64,000 nt of DNA from Rahnella rivi (GTDB lineage: Bacteria > Pseudomonadota > Gammaproteobacteria > Enterobacterales > Enterobacteriaceae). The first letter of the stretch is position 1, and each line of letters begins with the position of its first letter. The position numbers and the translations under genes are program-made. Under the pieces are notes generated by a model. That model searched no databases, was not told the DNA's origin, and was given only the letters and a program-made list of their open reading frames with translations. The stretch spans positions 124,001 through 188,000 of the forward strand of contig NZ_JAFMOX010000067.1 in NCBI RefSeq assembly GCF_019049655.1, written 5' to 3'. Below are positions 34,694 to 43,054 of this stretch, piece after piece.

Positions 34694-35193
34694 TTATCTC
34701 TTTTTTGGTCAGATAACCCGTCATGCTCGCCGAACGCCTGCTGCGGCACATCCACCCAGCGGTCTTTACGTGTGGCTTCGTATTGCTGATTCTTCGGATA
34801 GTAAATCCGATTTTCCGCTTTATTGGCTTCGCCAATCGTCAGTAAATGCACCTCATCATCGGTGTTATTAATGAAGGTGTGACAGATACCGGTTCCCTGG
34901 GGAAAGGCGACAGCGTCACCCGGTTTCAGCGGGTGCAAATCCCCGTTGATCCAGGCATCCGGATGCCCCTGCAACACATACACGAACTCATCTTCTGCAC
35001 TTTCTGCGTGCGGGTAGCTGGTACGACGCCCCGGTAACAAACGTTCGTGGTGAATACCGATACGCGTCAGCCCCAGTGCTTTACCGAGCGGCGCGCCAAT
35101 TGACATAAGCTCATCATCGCCGGGATAACTGCCGTCGTCCGGGCCTTCAAGCTCCGTCCAGTGACGGATAAAATCGGGTCTTTGCTTGCTCAT
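34675..35193 (-). CDS. Cupin-domain protein
   Basis: 172 residues, cytoplasmic. The cupin core (about 40-125) contains GIHHERLLPGRRTSYPHAESAEDEFVYVLQG (metal-binding His/Glu pattern), LKPGDAVAFPQGTGICHTFIN, and then a basic lysine-rich tail. A bicupin partner is absent. It is the last gene of a probable operon after the lipoprotein gene (22-base gap). The substrate is unknown; such cupins are often sugar- or metabolite-binding. Confidence 0.85.
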   Translation of the reverse strand: MSKQRPDFIRHWTELEGPDDGSYPGDDELMSIGAPLGKALGLTRIGIHHERLLPGRRTSYPHAESAEDEFVYVLQGHPDAWINGDLHPLKPGDAVAFPQGTGICHTFINNTDDEVHLLTIGEANKAENRIYYPKNQQYEATRKDRWVDVPQQAFGEHDGLSDQKRDKKKPVS

Positions 35194-35215
35194 AGTGCCT
35201 CTAAGGAAACTGGAT

Positions 35216-35566
35216 TTAATACTGCGTTGGCGATTTCACCGGCGTGGCATAAATGCTTTGCACCTGCTCTTTAGGCAGACAGGCAAATTTTATGTGCACC
35301 TTTTCGCCGTCATTACTTTCGCCCAGCGTCTGGAATTTTCCGCTACAGAAATCAAAAATCTTTTTATAGGTATCCGCGCGGCGGTGACGTTCCAGAATGG
35401 AAAATACGGACGAAAAATAACTCGCCTGGCCCTGCGCGAAAGATGCATCGAAATTGGCAGGACGATAGGTTTCATCGCCCACCGGTTCATCAATACTTGA
35501 GCATCCTGCCAGTAAACCCATCAACACGACTGTTGCTATCATCACTTTTTGACTATTTTTCATCAT
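35216..35566 (-). CDS. Hypothetical lipoprotein
   Basis: 116 residues. The signal MMKNSQKVMIATVVLMGLLA ends in the lipobox LLAGC, with lipidated Cys22 followed by SSIDEP. The residue after Cys is Ser, so sorting to the outer membrane is expected. The mature domain has two further cysteines (FCSGKF and FACLPKE) that could form a disulfide. It lies between the degenerate GGDEF gene (41 bases upstream) and the cupin gene. Not recognised. Confidence 0.8.
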   Translation of the reverse strand: MMKNSQKVMIATVVLMGLLAGCSSIDEPVGDETYRPANFDASFAQGQASYFSSVFSILERHRRADTYKKIFDFCSGKFQTLGESNDGEKVHIKFACLPKEQVQSIYATPVKSPTQY

Positions 35567-35607
35567 TATTCATCCCGAAAAATGTTTATCCCAATCAGAA
35601 AAAAAGG

Positions 35608-36663
35608 TTATGCCCTGCCTGCACTGCCAATACTGTTTTTGCCATTTTGCTTCACGCTGGCGACCGCACGCTCGGCGGCGGCCAGCCATTGATGATAATC
35701 TTCCCGCCCGCGTGACGTGGCAATTCCCACACTCAGCGAACACTGGAAACCCGCGTCCTGCGACAGGCGGATCTCCGACACCTTGAGTAATAACCGGTAC
35801 CCCACCGCGTAGGCTTCTTCTTCGGAAATTCCCGGCAAGATCACCACAAACTCATCGTCGCCCAACAGCGCCGGAAAATCATGTTCGCCGGTTTCCTGAC
35901 GCAATATCGTCGCAACGGCCCGCAGGACATAGTCGCCCGCCTCAGTGCCGAACAGGTCGTTCACCATTTTCAAATCATCGACATCCAGCACCATCAGGCA
36001 CGAAAGATCGTGTTTTGAACGCTCGAACTCCAGCATCAGCCGCCGGTCCAGCAACCGGCGATTCGGCAACCCCAGAAAAGGATCCATCAGCGCGGTTTTC
36101 TCCAGCTCATGCTGTTTATCACGCAGTTTTCTGGAGATGGAATAGTTGGCGGCGCTGAACGCGATAATGTAAATCGTCGACAGCGGCAGCGTCAGCCACA
36201 GCGTTCTGTCGGTGACCACGGGATACAACGTCATGCCGGACAACGGCCAGCACACAATAAAACCAGCGCAGAAGAACACCATCGCACGGCGTAATAACCG
36301 CCAGCCGCCCGCTGAGAAACGGTCAGCAATAAGGATAGACGTAATAATGGCCGACGGCAGCGGACAGATCCCCATCATCGCCACCCAGGCGCCTCCGGCA
36401 ACGGCATCAAAAGCCAGATTTCTGAACTCAGCCTGATTCGATTTTTTAGCGCGGCGGGAAATCCGCATGGCGACGTGTGGCCAGACAAACACATTGAGTA
36501 CCAGCAACCCGAGAGGCAGCCAGGATGCGCCGCGCTCCACCAGCACCGACGCGATCGGGAAAAAGCACAGGAAAGTGCCCAGCATGCGCATGAGATACAT
36601 TCGTCGCAGAAAACGATCCGAACGTTCACGCACGTGGTGATCATCCGGGAAATAATATGGCAT
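35608..36663 (-). CDS. MASE2-like membrane GGDEF protein with degenerate active site
   Basis: 351 residues. The N-terminal membrane region (about 20-175, six hydrophobic spans) resembles MASE2 as in DgcC/AdrA. A GGDEF domain follows: MDPFLGLPNRR (193-203), LDVDDLKMVND (226-236), and then GDDEF (268-272) in place of GGDEF. The Arg normally two residues before the motif is Leu266, and the inhibitory RxxD site is missing (Gly259/Asp262). Diguanylate cyclase activity is doubtful. The start is ATG 36663; a TTG at 36672 is an alternative. Confidence 0.87.
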   Translation of the reverse strand: MPYYFPDDHHVRERSDRFLRRMYLMRMLGTFLCFFPIASVLVERGASWLPLGLLVLNVFVWPHVAMRISRRAKKSNQAEFRNLAFDAVAGGAWVAMMGICPLPSAIITSILIADRFSAGGWRLLRRAMVFFCAGFIVCWPLSGMTLYPVVTDRTLWLTLPLSTIYIIAFSAANYSISRKLRDKQHELEKTALMDPFLGLPNRRLLDRRLMLEFERSKHDLSCLMVLDVDDLKMVNDLFGTEAGDYVLRAVATILRQETGEHDFPALLGDDEFVVILPGISEEEAYAVGYRLLLKVSEIRLSQDAGFQCSLSVGIATSRGREDYHQWLAAAERAVASVKQNGKNSIGSAGRA

Positions 36664-36830
36664 ACCTGGCAAAGCTCGCTGAATGTAATTCTTTTTATAG
36701 TAGTCGAGTTAGTGATAACTCATCTACAAAAAGCACGGTATTCAATGGCAGGAACAGAGGGTGTTTTTGACTTATTTAGAGCGTCTTAGGAATTTAACGG
36801 GAAAATTTGAGATAACACTGGCAAATGAAT

Positions 36831-36870
36831 AAAAAACGGCCATATCAGAATGGGCATTCCAATATGGCCG
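36831..36870 (-). terminator. yahK terminator
   Basis: CGGCCATAT (36837-36845) pairs with ATATGGCCG (36862-36870), and AATG pairs with CATT inside. On the minus strand a run of six T follows (36831-36836). Confidence 0.8.
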
Positions 36871-36893
36871 GGAGGGGTCAGCTGACTCTTTTC

Positions 36894-37949
36894 TTACGCC
36901 GTCAGCGTCGCCATATCGATCACAAAGCGGTATTTCACATCACTTTTCAGCATACGTTCGTAGGCGTCATTGATGTCCGGCATGCTGATCATTTCGATGT
37001 CAGAACCGATGCCGTGTTTAGCGCAGAAATCGAGCATTTCCTGCGTTTCCGCAATACCTCCAATGCATGAACCGGCGACAGAACGACGGCCCAGAATCAT
37101 CGACAACGTGCTGAGCATCGGGCTGATATCACCGAGGAAACCGACGAAGACCAGCGTACCGTCGATATTCAGCGTTGGCATGTACGGGTTGATATCGTGG
37201 ACATATGGAACGGTATCGATGATGAGATCGAACTCGCCTTGGGTGGCCGCCATCTGTGCTTCGTCTGTGGAAACAACGATGTGATGCGCGCCCAGACGGC
37301 GGGCATCTTCCGCTTTACCGGCGGAACGGGTGAACAGCGTCACTTCTGCGCCCAGCGCGTTGGCCAGTTTCAGCGCCATGTGGCCCAGACCGCCCAGACC
37401 GACCACGCCGACTTTGCTGCCTTTGGTGATGTTCCAGTGACGCAGCGGCGACCAGGTGGTGATGCCCGCACACAACAGCGGCGCAGCGGCTTTAAGATCG
37501 ATACCTTCCGGCATTTTCAGCACGAAGCTTTCACTCGCCACGATGGTTTTGGCGTAACCGCCGTAAGTCGGCATATGGTCGTGACGGTCAACGCTGTTGT
37601 AGGTTTGCGTGTTGCCTTCCAGACAGTATTGCTCCAGACCTTTTTCGCACGGGGTGCAGACACGGCAGGAATCGACCATACATCCGATACCGGCGTAATC
37701 ACCGACTTTGAACTGAGTGACGTTTTTACCGACTTTCGCCACGCGGCCTACCACTTCGTGGCCGGGAACCAGCGGATAAGTACTGAATCCCCAGTCGTTG
37801 CGCGCCTGATGCAAATCAGAGTGGCAGACGCCGCAGTACATCACGTCGATGACAACGTCATCTTCACGCGCTTCGCGTTGTTCGAATTCAAAGGGAGCTA
37901 AAGGCACTTTGGCTGACTGAGCAGCGTATCCGAGAACTTTCAGGGTCAT
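36894..37949 (-). CDS. yahK: Zinc-dependent, NADP-preferring alcohol/aldehyde dehydrogenase YahK-type
   Basis: 351 residues (E. coli YahK 349). It is a medium-chain dehydrogenase: catalytic zinc site CGVCHSD (about 39-45) and GHEVVGRV (about 63-70), structural zinc CRVCTPCEKGLEQYC, and Rossmann GVVGLGGLGHMALKLA (about 184-199). The subfamily (YahK/YjgB) reduces many aldehydes with NADPH. The start ATG has GGAG 8 nt upstream. It appears to be a single-gene unit with its own terminator. Confidence 0.93.
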   Translation of the reverse strand: MTLKVLGYAAQSAKVPLAPFEFEQREAREDDVVIDVMYCGVCHSDLHQARNDWGFSTYPLVPGHEVVGRVAKVGKNVTQFKVGDYAGIGCMVDSCRVCTPCEKGLEQYCLEGNTQTYNSVDRHDHMPTYGGYAKTIVASESFVLKMPEGIDLKAAAPLLCAGITTWSPLRHWNITKGSKVGVVGLGGLGHMALKLANALGAEVTLFTRSAGKAEDARRLGAHHIVVSTDEAQMAATQGEFDLIIDTVPYVHDINPYMPTLNIDGTLVFVGFLGDISPMLSTLSMILGRRSVAGSCIGGIAETQEMLDFCAKHGIGSDIEMISMPDINDAYERMLKSDVKYRFVIDMATLTA

Positions 37950-37986
37950 GTTATTTCTCCGAAATGAGGGGTGAGCACGGACAAAG

Positions 37987-38010
37987 GCCCTGACATAACC
38001 ATGTCAGGGC
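37987..38010 (-). terminator. Terminator of the exported cupin gene
   Basis: GCCCTGACAT (37987-37996) pairs perfectly with ATGTCAGGGC (38001-38010). CTTTGTCC follows on the minus strand. Confidence 0.75.
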
Positions 38011-38080
38011 TGGAAATCTGAAGCGGGACCGCGTTTCTGCCGATGACGAAAACCCGGCCTGCGCGTTAATGATGCCGGAC

Positions 38081-38578
38081 TTAACGTTTCTGATACTGGG
38101 CGTCGGTCACTTTTTCCAGCCATTCGACCGGGCTGCCGTTCAGGGATTCGGCGATCGCAATATGCGTCATGGCATTTTCCGGCGTCGCGCCGTGCCAGTG
38201 TTTAACCCCTTCAGGGATCCACACAATATCCCCCACGCTCATGTCGCGGATCTCGCCGCCCTCTTCCTGTAACCAGCCGCGACCGTGGGTCACAATCAGC
38301 GTCTGTCCCAGCGGATGGGTGTGCCATGCGGTACGTGCGCCTGGTTCGAAGGTCACGGTCGCACCGCCAACGCGGGCAGATTCGGTGCCGCTGAATGGCG
38401 CGTCAATACGCACGTTGCCGGTGAAGTAACTTTCCGGTCCTTGCTGCGATGGGGTGGAGCCGTTCCGGGTGATTTTGATTTTTTCGCTCATTGAATTCTC
38501 CGCTTCGGCATAAGCTGCCGGGGCCATACAGGACATCATGATAGACAGTGAAAGCGTAGTTGCTCTGATGCCGTTCAT
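38081..38578 (-). CDS. Cupin protein of the hydroxynitrile-lyase-like type, possibly exported
   Basis: 165 residues. A signal peptide (MNGIRATTLSLSIMMSCMAP, cleavage near AAYAEAE) is followed by a single cupin domain. The metal site is TAWHTHPLGQTLIVTHGRG, and GDIVWIPEGVKHWHGATPENAMTHIAI completes the barrel. This pattern is that of small manganese cupins annotated as (R)-mandelonitrile lyase-like or carboxymuconolactone decarboxylase-associated. A second start at ATG 38491 (MSEKIKITRNGS) has its own GGAG and would give a cytosolic form. Confidence 0.82.
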   Translation of the reverse strand: MNGIRATTLSLSIMMSCMAPAAYAEAENSMSEKIKITRNGSTPSQQGPESYFTGNVRIDAPFSGTESARVGGATVTFEPGARTAWHTHPLGQTLIVTHGRGWLQEEGGEIRDMSVGDIVWIPEGVKHWHGATPENAMTHIAIAESLNGSPVEWLEKVTDAQYQKR

Positions 38579-38850
38579 GTCACTTTTTCCTTCATGATGG
38601 GCTGCGTGAGTGTAGTGGCACTACGTTACCGCCATACGGCGAACAGGACTAGGCAGCAAAATGTGAAAGGCGCTATGAGGAGAATTCATCAATCAGGCGG
38701 CGGACAGGCACAACACTCAGCACCATAAATAGACAGTTATCTTTCGCCCGCAAGCCGCCGAAGGTGCCGGGTTGTGCGGGCTACCCGGTGTTCCCCCGCA
38801 GCCGGTGAACTGATCGGCAAAAATGTGCAGTGAAGATCACACTTTAAATA

Positions 38851-38864
38851 TGTTAACGTTAACA
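38851..38864. promoter_or_regulatory. CscR operator 1
   Basis: TGTTAACGTTAACA is a perfect 14-bp palindrome with the central CG typical of LacI/GalR-family operators. It probably binds CscR, encoded 3 kb away. Confidence 0.75.
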
Positions 38865-38866
38865 TT

Positions 38867-38882
38867 TGTGATTAACATCATA
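38867..38882. promoter_or_regulatory. CRP site
   Basis: TGTGA, 6 bp, TCATA matches the CRP consensus TGTGA-N6-TCACA at 9 of 10 core positions. It lies between the two CscR operators, in line with catabolite control of sucrose genes. Confidence 0.65.
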
Positions 38883-38915
38883 AATCCGTTATCGCCTGTA
38901 TGGGAAAAGCAATAA

Positions 38916-38927
38916 GTTAACGTTAAC
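38916..38927. promoter_or_regulatory. CscR operator 2
   Basis: GTTAACGTTAAC is a perfect palindrome identical to the core of operator 1. The centres are 64 bp apart, about six helical turns, which would allow repression by looping. Confidence 0.75.
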
Positions 38928-38964
38928 AATGTGAACTACCTCTTCGAATGCGCACGGATATGCC

Positions 38965-40215
38965 ATGAAAACAAGTCACCGAAGTCACTACTTTCAGTTA
39001 AGCGGATTACTTTTCTGCTTCTTTTACACCTGGTCATCTGCTTTTTCGCTGATCTCACTTTGGCTCAGCCAGAAGGTCGGGCTTAAAGGCGCGGAAACGG
39101 GGTTATTCTTTTCCGCCATTGCCCTGACGGCGCTGTGCGCGCAGCCGCTGTACGGTTTTATTCAGGACAAGCTGGGGTTACGTAAAAACCTGCTGTGGGC
39201 CATCGGCATACTGTTACTGGCCAGCGGACCTTTCTTTATCTTCATCTTTGCCCCGTTGCTGCAAATCAATATTCTGCTGGGCGCCGCCGCTGGCGGCTTG
39301 TACGTGGGCGCGACGTTTTTTGCCGGGATTGGTGCGCTCGAATCCTATACCGAGCGTGTCAGCCGTATCTTGGGGTTTGAGTTTGGTAAAGCCAGAATGT
39401 GGGGATCGCTCGGCTGGGCCGCCGCCACCTTCCTCGCCGGGATCCTGTTTAACATCAACCCGAACCTTAACTTCTGGATGGCTTCGTCTTCTGCGATCAT
39501 TTTCCTGCTGCTGCTGTGGCGGCTGCGTGAGGTGAAGACCGATGCGCTGAATCAGCTCGAGTACGGCAAGCCCGGTAACCTTCAGCTTTCTGATGCGATT
39601 GCCCTGTTCCGCCTGCCGCGTTTTTGGGCGCTGATTGTGTTTGTGACCGGCGTCAGCGTTTACAACGTCTACGATCAGCAGTTTCCGGTGTACTTCGCTT
39701 CACTGTTCCCGGACGTTAAAAACGGCAATGAGATGTACGGTTTCCTTAACTCCTTCCAGGTGTTTTTAGAAGCGGGCGGCATGTTCCTCGCGCCGTTCGT
39801 CGTCAATAAAATCGGGGCAAAAAACGGCTTGCTGCTCAGCGGGCTGATTATGGCGCTGCGCGTTTTTGGTTCAGGTCTGGCAGCGGATGCGGTGACCATT
39901 TCCTGCATGAAACTGCTGCACGCCGTGGAGCTGCCGATCCTGCTGATCGCCATGTTTAAGTACATCACCACCCGCTTCGACCCGCGCCTTTCAGCCACGC
40001 TGTATCTGGTCGGGTTCCAGTTCATCACGCAGGTGTGTGCCAGTGTGTTTTCCCCGCTGGCCGGTTACGGCTACGACCGGATCGGCTTTGCCGACACCTA
40101 CATGATTATGGGGATGCTGGTGCTCATCCTCACTACGATCTCGGGATTCCTGCTCATCGGCGAAAAGAGCCGGACAACCCCTTCCGTATTATTCAAAAAG
40201 AGTGAGATTTTATGA
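38965..40215 (+). CDS. cscB: Sucrose:H+ symporter (oligosaccharide:H+ symporter family)
   Basis: 416 residues (E. coli CscB 415) with twelve hydrophobic segments of the LacY/RafB/CscB family. Motifs include YGFIQDKLGLRKNLLW (about 64-79), the conserved TEpair region ALESYTERVSRILGFEFGKARMWGSLGWA, DQQFPVYFASLF, and LLHAVELPILLIAMFKYI. The family cannot separate sucrose from raffinose or lactose by itself; the overlapping cscA and nearby cscR make sucrose likely. The stop overlaps the cscA start (ATGA). Confidence 0.9.
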   Translation: MKTSHRSHYFQLSGLLFCFFYTWSSAFSLISLWLSQKVGLKGAETGLFFSAIALTALCAQPLYGFIQDKLGLRKNLLWAIGILLLASGPFFIFIFAPLLQINILLGAAAGGLYVGATFFAGIGALESYTERVSRILGFEFGKARMWGSLGWAAATFLAGILFNINPNLNFWMASSSAIIFLLLLWRLREVKTDALNQLEYGKPGNLQLSDAIALFRLPRFWALIVFVTGVSVYNVYDQQFPVYFASLFPDVKNGNEMYGFLNSFQVFLEAGGMFLAPFVVNKIGAKNGLLLSGLIMALRVFGSGLAADAVTISCMKLLHAVELPILLIAMFKYITTRFDPRLSATLYLVGFQFITQVCASVFSPLAGYGYDRIGFADTYMIMGMLVLILTTISGFLLIGEKSRTTPSVLFKKSEIL

Positions 40216-41651
40216 AACAGCGACTGGAACGCGCAGAACAGGCGTTGCGCGACGGAGCAGCAACGCGCGGCAAATCCTTTTACCCGCATTTTCACCTCGC
40301 GCCACCGGCGGGATGGATGAATGATCCGAACGGGCTGATTTATCACCAGGGGCGATATCACGCGTTTTATCAGCATCATCCGTTTAGCGAGAACTGGGGA
40401 CCAATGCACTGGGGGCACGCCACCAGTCAGGACATGGTGAACTGGCAACATCAGCCTGTCGCACTGGCGCCGGGCGAAGAGTATGACCGGGATGGCTGTT
40501 TCTCCGGCAGCGCCGTGGACGATAACGGCGTGCTGAGCCTGATTTACACCGGCCACGTCTGGCTGAGCGGCGAAGGCAATGACAGCGCCATCCGTGAGGT
40601 GCAATGCCTTGCCACCAGCGAGGACGGCATTCATTTCACCAAACAGGGCGTGGTGCTCACACCACCGGATAACATCATGCATTTTCGTGATCCGAAAGTC
40701 TGGTACGAAGACGGCCACTGGTGGATGGTGATCGGGGCGCGGGATGACAGCGATATCGGCCAGGTGTTGTTGTACAAGGGCAACAGCCTGCGCGACTGGA
40801 CGTTCGACCGCGTGCTCGCCAAAGCTGACCGCAACACGGGTTACATGTGGGAATGCCCGGATTTTTTCCCGCTTGGCGATGAACATATTCTGATGTGTTC
40901 CCCGCAGGGCATTAAAGCGCAAGGCGATGATTATCTGAACTTATTCCAGAGTGGCTGCCTGCGCGGAACCTGGCGACCGGGACAGGATTTTGAGGTTCGC
41001 GAAGGTTTCCGCGAGCTGGATCACGGCCATGATTTTTATGCGCCCCAGTCATTTACCGCAGCCGACGGTCGTCGGGTGATCATCGCCTGGATGGACATGT
41101 GGGAATCCGTGATGCCCTCAAAGGCCGAAGGCTGGGCGGGTTGCATGACGCTGCCGCGCGAACTGACACTGCACGATGGCAGCGTGCGGATGGTTCCGGT
41201 GCAAGAAGTGCGGACGCTGCGCCGTGAGCATTATCCTCTTTCGCTATGCCTGCTCAGAGACAGCGTTCAGCACATCGCAGATGACGCGCAGGCGCTGGAG
41301 ATCATCACCCGGTGGGATCGCCCTGCCTGCGATGCAGAACGTTTCGGTATCAAACTCGGTGACGGCGTGACCCTCTTTGTGGACACACGGGCGCAGAGAC
41401 TCTGTCTGGAAAGGGACTTCCCGATGCACGGGATCAAAGACCAGCGCAGCGTGGCGTTAACGCAAGGAAAGGTGCTGGAACTGCGGATCTTTATCGACAG
41501 CTCGTCTGTGGAGATTTTCGTTAATCAGGGAGAAGCAACATTAAGCAGCCGGATTTACCCGCAGCCCGGTCAGCGCGCCCTCTCCTGCTTCGCCGCTCAC
41601 GGTCAGGCGGCGTTGATTGAGGGAGACGTCTGGAGGCTGAGCGCGGGTTAA
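40212..41651 (+). CDS. cscA: Sucrose hydrolase/invertase CscA (GH32)
   Basis: Splits sucrose into glucose and fructose in the cytoplasm. 479 residues (E. coli CscA 477). The nucleophile Asp38 is in WMNDPNG (35-41), the transition-state Asp160 in FRDP (158-161), and the acid/base Glu214 in WECPDFF. A five-bladed propeller precedes a C-terminal beta-sandwich (SSVEIFVNQGEATLSSRIYP). It is translationally coupled to cscB. Its last 4 bases overlap the convergent cscR stop. Confidence 0.95.
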   Translation: MKQRLERAEQALRDGAATRGKSFYPHFHLAPPAGWMNDPNGLIYHQGRYHAFYQHHPFSENWGPMHWGHATSQDMVNWQHQPVALAPGEEYDRDGCFSGSAVDDNGVLSLIYTGHVWLSGEGNDSAIREVQCLATSEDGIHFTKQGVVLTPPDNIMHFRDPKVWYEDGHWWMVIGARDDSDIGQVLLYKGNSLRDWTFDRVLAKADRNTGYMWECPDFFPLGDEHILMCSPQGIKAQGDDYLNLFQSGCLRGTWRPGQDFEVREGFRELDHGHDFYAPQSFTAADGRRVIIAWMDMWESVMPSKAEGWAGCMTLPRELTLHDGSVRMVPVQEVRTLRREHYPLSLCLLRDSVQHIADDAQALEIITRWDRPACDAERFGIKLGDGVTLFVDTRAQRLCLERDFPMHGIKDQRSVALTQGKVLELRIFIDSSSVEIFVNQGEATLSSRIYPQPGQRALSCFAAHGQAALIEGDVWRLSAG

Positions 41652-42658
41652 CGCTGAACGCACGATAAAGACGCGCGCTCCAGCACGGGAGAGGCGATCT
41701 TTATCAGGCCGTGATTGGGGCGTTGCTCAATAAGATGCAGCACCGCTTCACGGCCTATTTCGCTGTGCGGCAATTGCACCGTGGTCAGCGGCGGAAGGAA
41801 CAGATCGCCGATACCGACCATGTTGTCGTACCCGAGCACCGCGACCTGCTGCGGTATCGCAATCCCCTTCGCCAGCAGCACCTGGTACGCCAAAAAGGCA
41901 ATACGATCATTGCCGCACACCAGCACGTCGAAATCCGGCTTTCCGCCGGGGATAAAGTCCTCAAGCATTGTCACAACATCACGATAATGCTCATCGCCCA
42001 GCGCCATATGCAGCTGACGAAGATGTTCTGCCGCCAGCCCCGCTTCGCGCCATGCCTGTTCCGCACCGGCGCGACGGCGGGTTCCGGCGGGGATCGACTC
42101 CGGTAAATAAATGCACAGCGGATGGCGGTAGCCTTTGCTGATCAGCAGCTTGGTCGCCTGATACTGGCCGTCAAAATCATCGGGAATGTAGCCCGGCAGC
42201 GCGTGTTCACGGCTCAGGCAATTCGCCAGCACCAGATTTTTATCCACCAGACGCGAGGGAATATCGACTTCACGCAGCCCCATGGTGGTAAAAATAATGC
42301 CGTCCGGACGCTGGGAAAGCAGCTGGCTGACCGCGCGCTCGCTGTCTTCCTGCGAGGTAATGCTGACCAGAAAACTGCTCCAGCCAAATTCGCGGGCCGT
42401 GAGTTCAATCGAGAGAAGCAGTTCAACGGAGAATGGCGTCGTGGCGGTATCGAGCGCCAGCACGCCGAGCGTGGAGACTTTGCTGCTTTTGCCGCGCATC
42501 TTGCGCGCCGAGAAATCGGGCACATAGTGAAGTGCGTCAATGGCCTGCTGCACGCGCGCCAGCGTTTCCGGCTTCAGCCTTTGCGGCTCATTAATGGCGC
42601 GGGACACCGTCATCAGCGAGACGGATGCCCGTTGTGCTACTTCTTTCAGCGAAGCCAT
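41648..42658 (-). CDS. cscR: LacI-family sucrose repressor CscR
   Basis: 336 residues. The N-terminal helix-turn-helix is MASLKEVAQRASVSLMTVSR, followed by a hinge helix and a periplasmic-binding-like effector domain. LALDTATTPFSVELLLSIE and CGNDRIAFLAYQVLLAKGI closely match E. coli CscR. ATG 42658 has GGGAGAG upstream; fourteen further in-frame residues are not family-like. It should repress cscBA through the two palindromes. No matching operator is seen before cscR. Confidence 0.92.
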   Translation of the reverse strand: MASLKEVAQRASVSLMTVSRAINEPQRLKPETLARVQQAIDALHYVPDFSARKMRGKSSKVSTLGVLALDTATTPFSVELLLSIELTAREFGWSSFLVSITSQEDSERAVSQLLSQRPDGIIFTTMGLREVDIPSRLVDKNLVLANCLSREHALPGYIPDDFDGQYQATKLLISKGYRHPLCIYLPESIPAGTRRRAGAEQAWREAGLAAEHLRQLHMALGDEHYRDVVTMLEDFIPGGKPDFDVLVCGNDRIAFLAYQVLLAKGIAIPQQVAVLGYDNMVGIGDLFLPPLTTVQLPHSEIGREAVLHLIEQRPNHGLIKIASPVLERASLSCVQR

Positions 42659-42777
42659 AACTCTCCCGATTGGCAATTTTACAGCCCTGATCCTACACAC
42701 AAAAACGCCGGTAGCGTAAGCCTAAATCTGTGACGGCGGGTTAATTCTCACCTGAACTTTTCAGGCAGGCGCAAGAA

Positions 42778-42806
42778 GAAAAGACACCTTTCGCTGGTGT
42801 CTTTTC
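42778..42806. terminator. Bidirectional terminator without an assigned gene
   Basis: GAAAAGACACC (42778-42788) pairs perfectly with GGTGTCTTTTC (42796-42806) around TTTCGCT. Nothing annotated ends here on either strand. Confidence 0.75.
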
Positions 42807-43004
42807 TCTATCTGCACTTAACATTGATAAAGGTGATTATTGAATTGATATACGCATAACAATGAAATTAACACAACGTAATATGACGCGGGATTTTATA
42901 TCAATATATCATGCGCGGATCATAGGTATTTTTTAAGAAATTAGAGCAAACCTTCCCTATAAAAAATTGTTCCGTTCTTTATTTTAATGATAATAAGCAG
43001 ACAT

Positions 43005-43036
43005 AAAAAAACCCGCCGACTAAGTCAGGCGGGCTT
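43005..43036 (-). terminator. yagU terminator
   Basis: CCCGCC pairs with GGCGGG around about 9 nt. On the minus strand a run of seven T follows. It lies about 20 bases after the yagU stop. Confidence 0.85.
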
Positions 43037-43054
43037 GATACTCAGGATGATGCA

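Larger units (their letters stand above)
38579..38964. other. Regulatory gap upstream of cscB
   Basis: 386 bases. The right third carries two LacI-type operators and a CRP-like site. The middle (about 38755-38815) is GC-rich and can fold: CCGGGT (38766-38771) pairs with ACCCGG (38782-38787). No ORF is credible. Confidence 0.6.
42659..43054. other. AT-rich gap between cscR and yagU with two terminators
   Basis: 396 bases. It contains the terminator 43005-43036 that fits yagU (-) and a second terminator at 42778-42806 with no obvious gene in front of it. The stretch between them is very AT-rich, has no ORF above a few codons, and could encode a small RNA. Confidence 0.5.

Noticed and set aside
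38826..38843. TGTGC...TCACA as a CRP site
   Set aside because: The spacer is 8 bp instead of 6. The better match is at 38867-38882.
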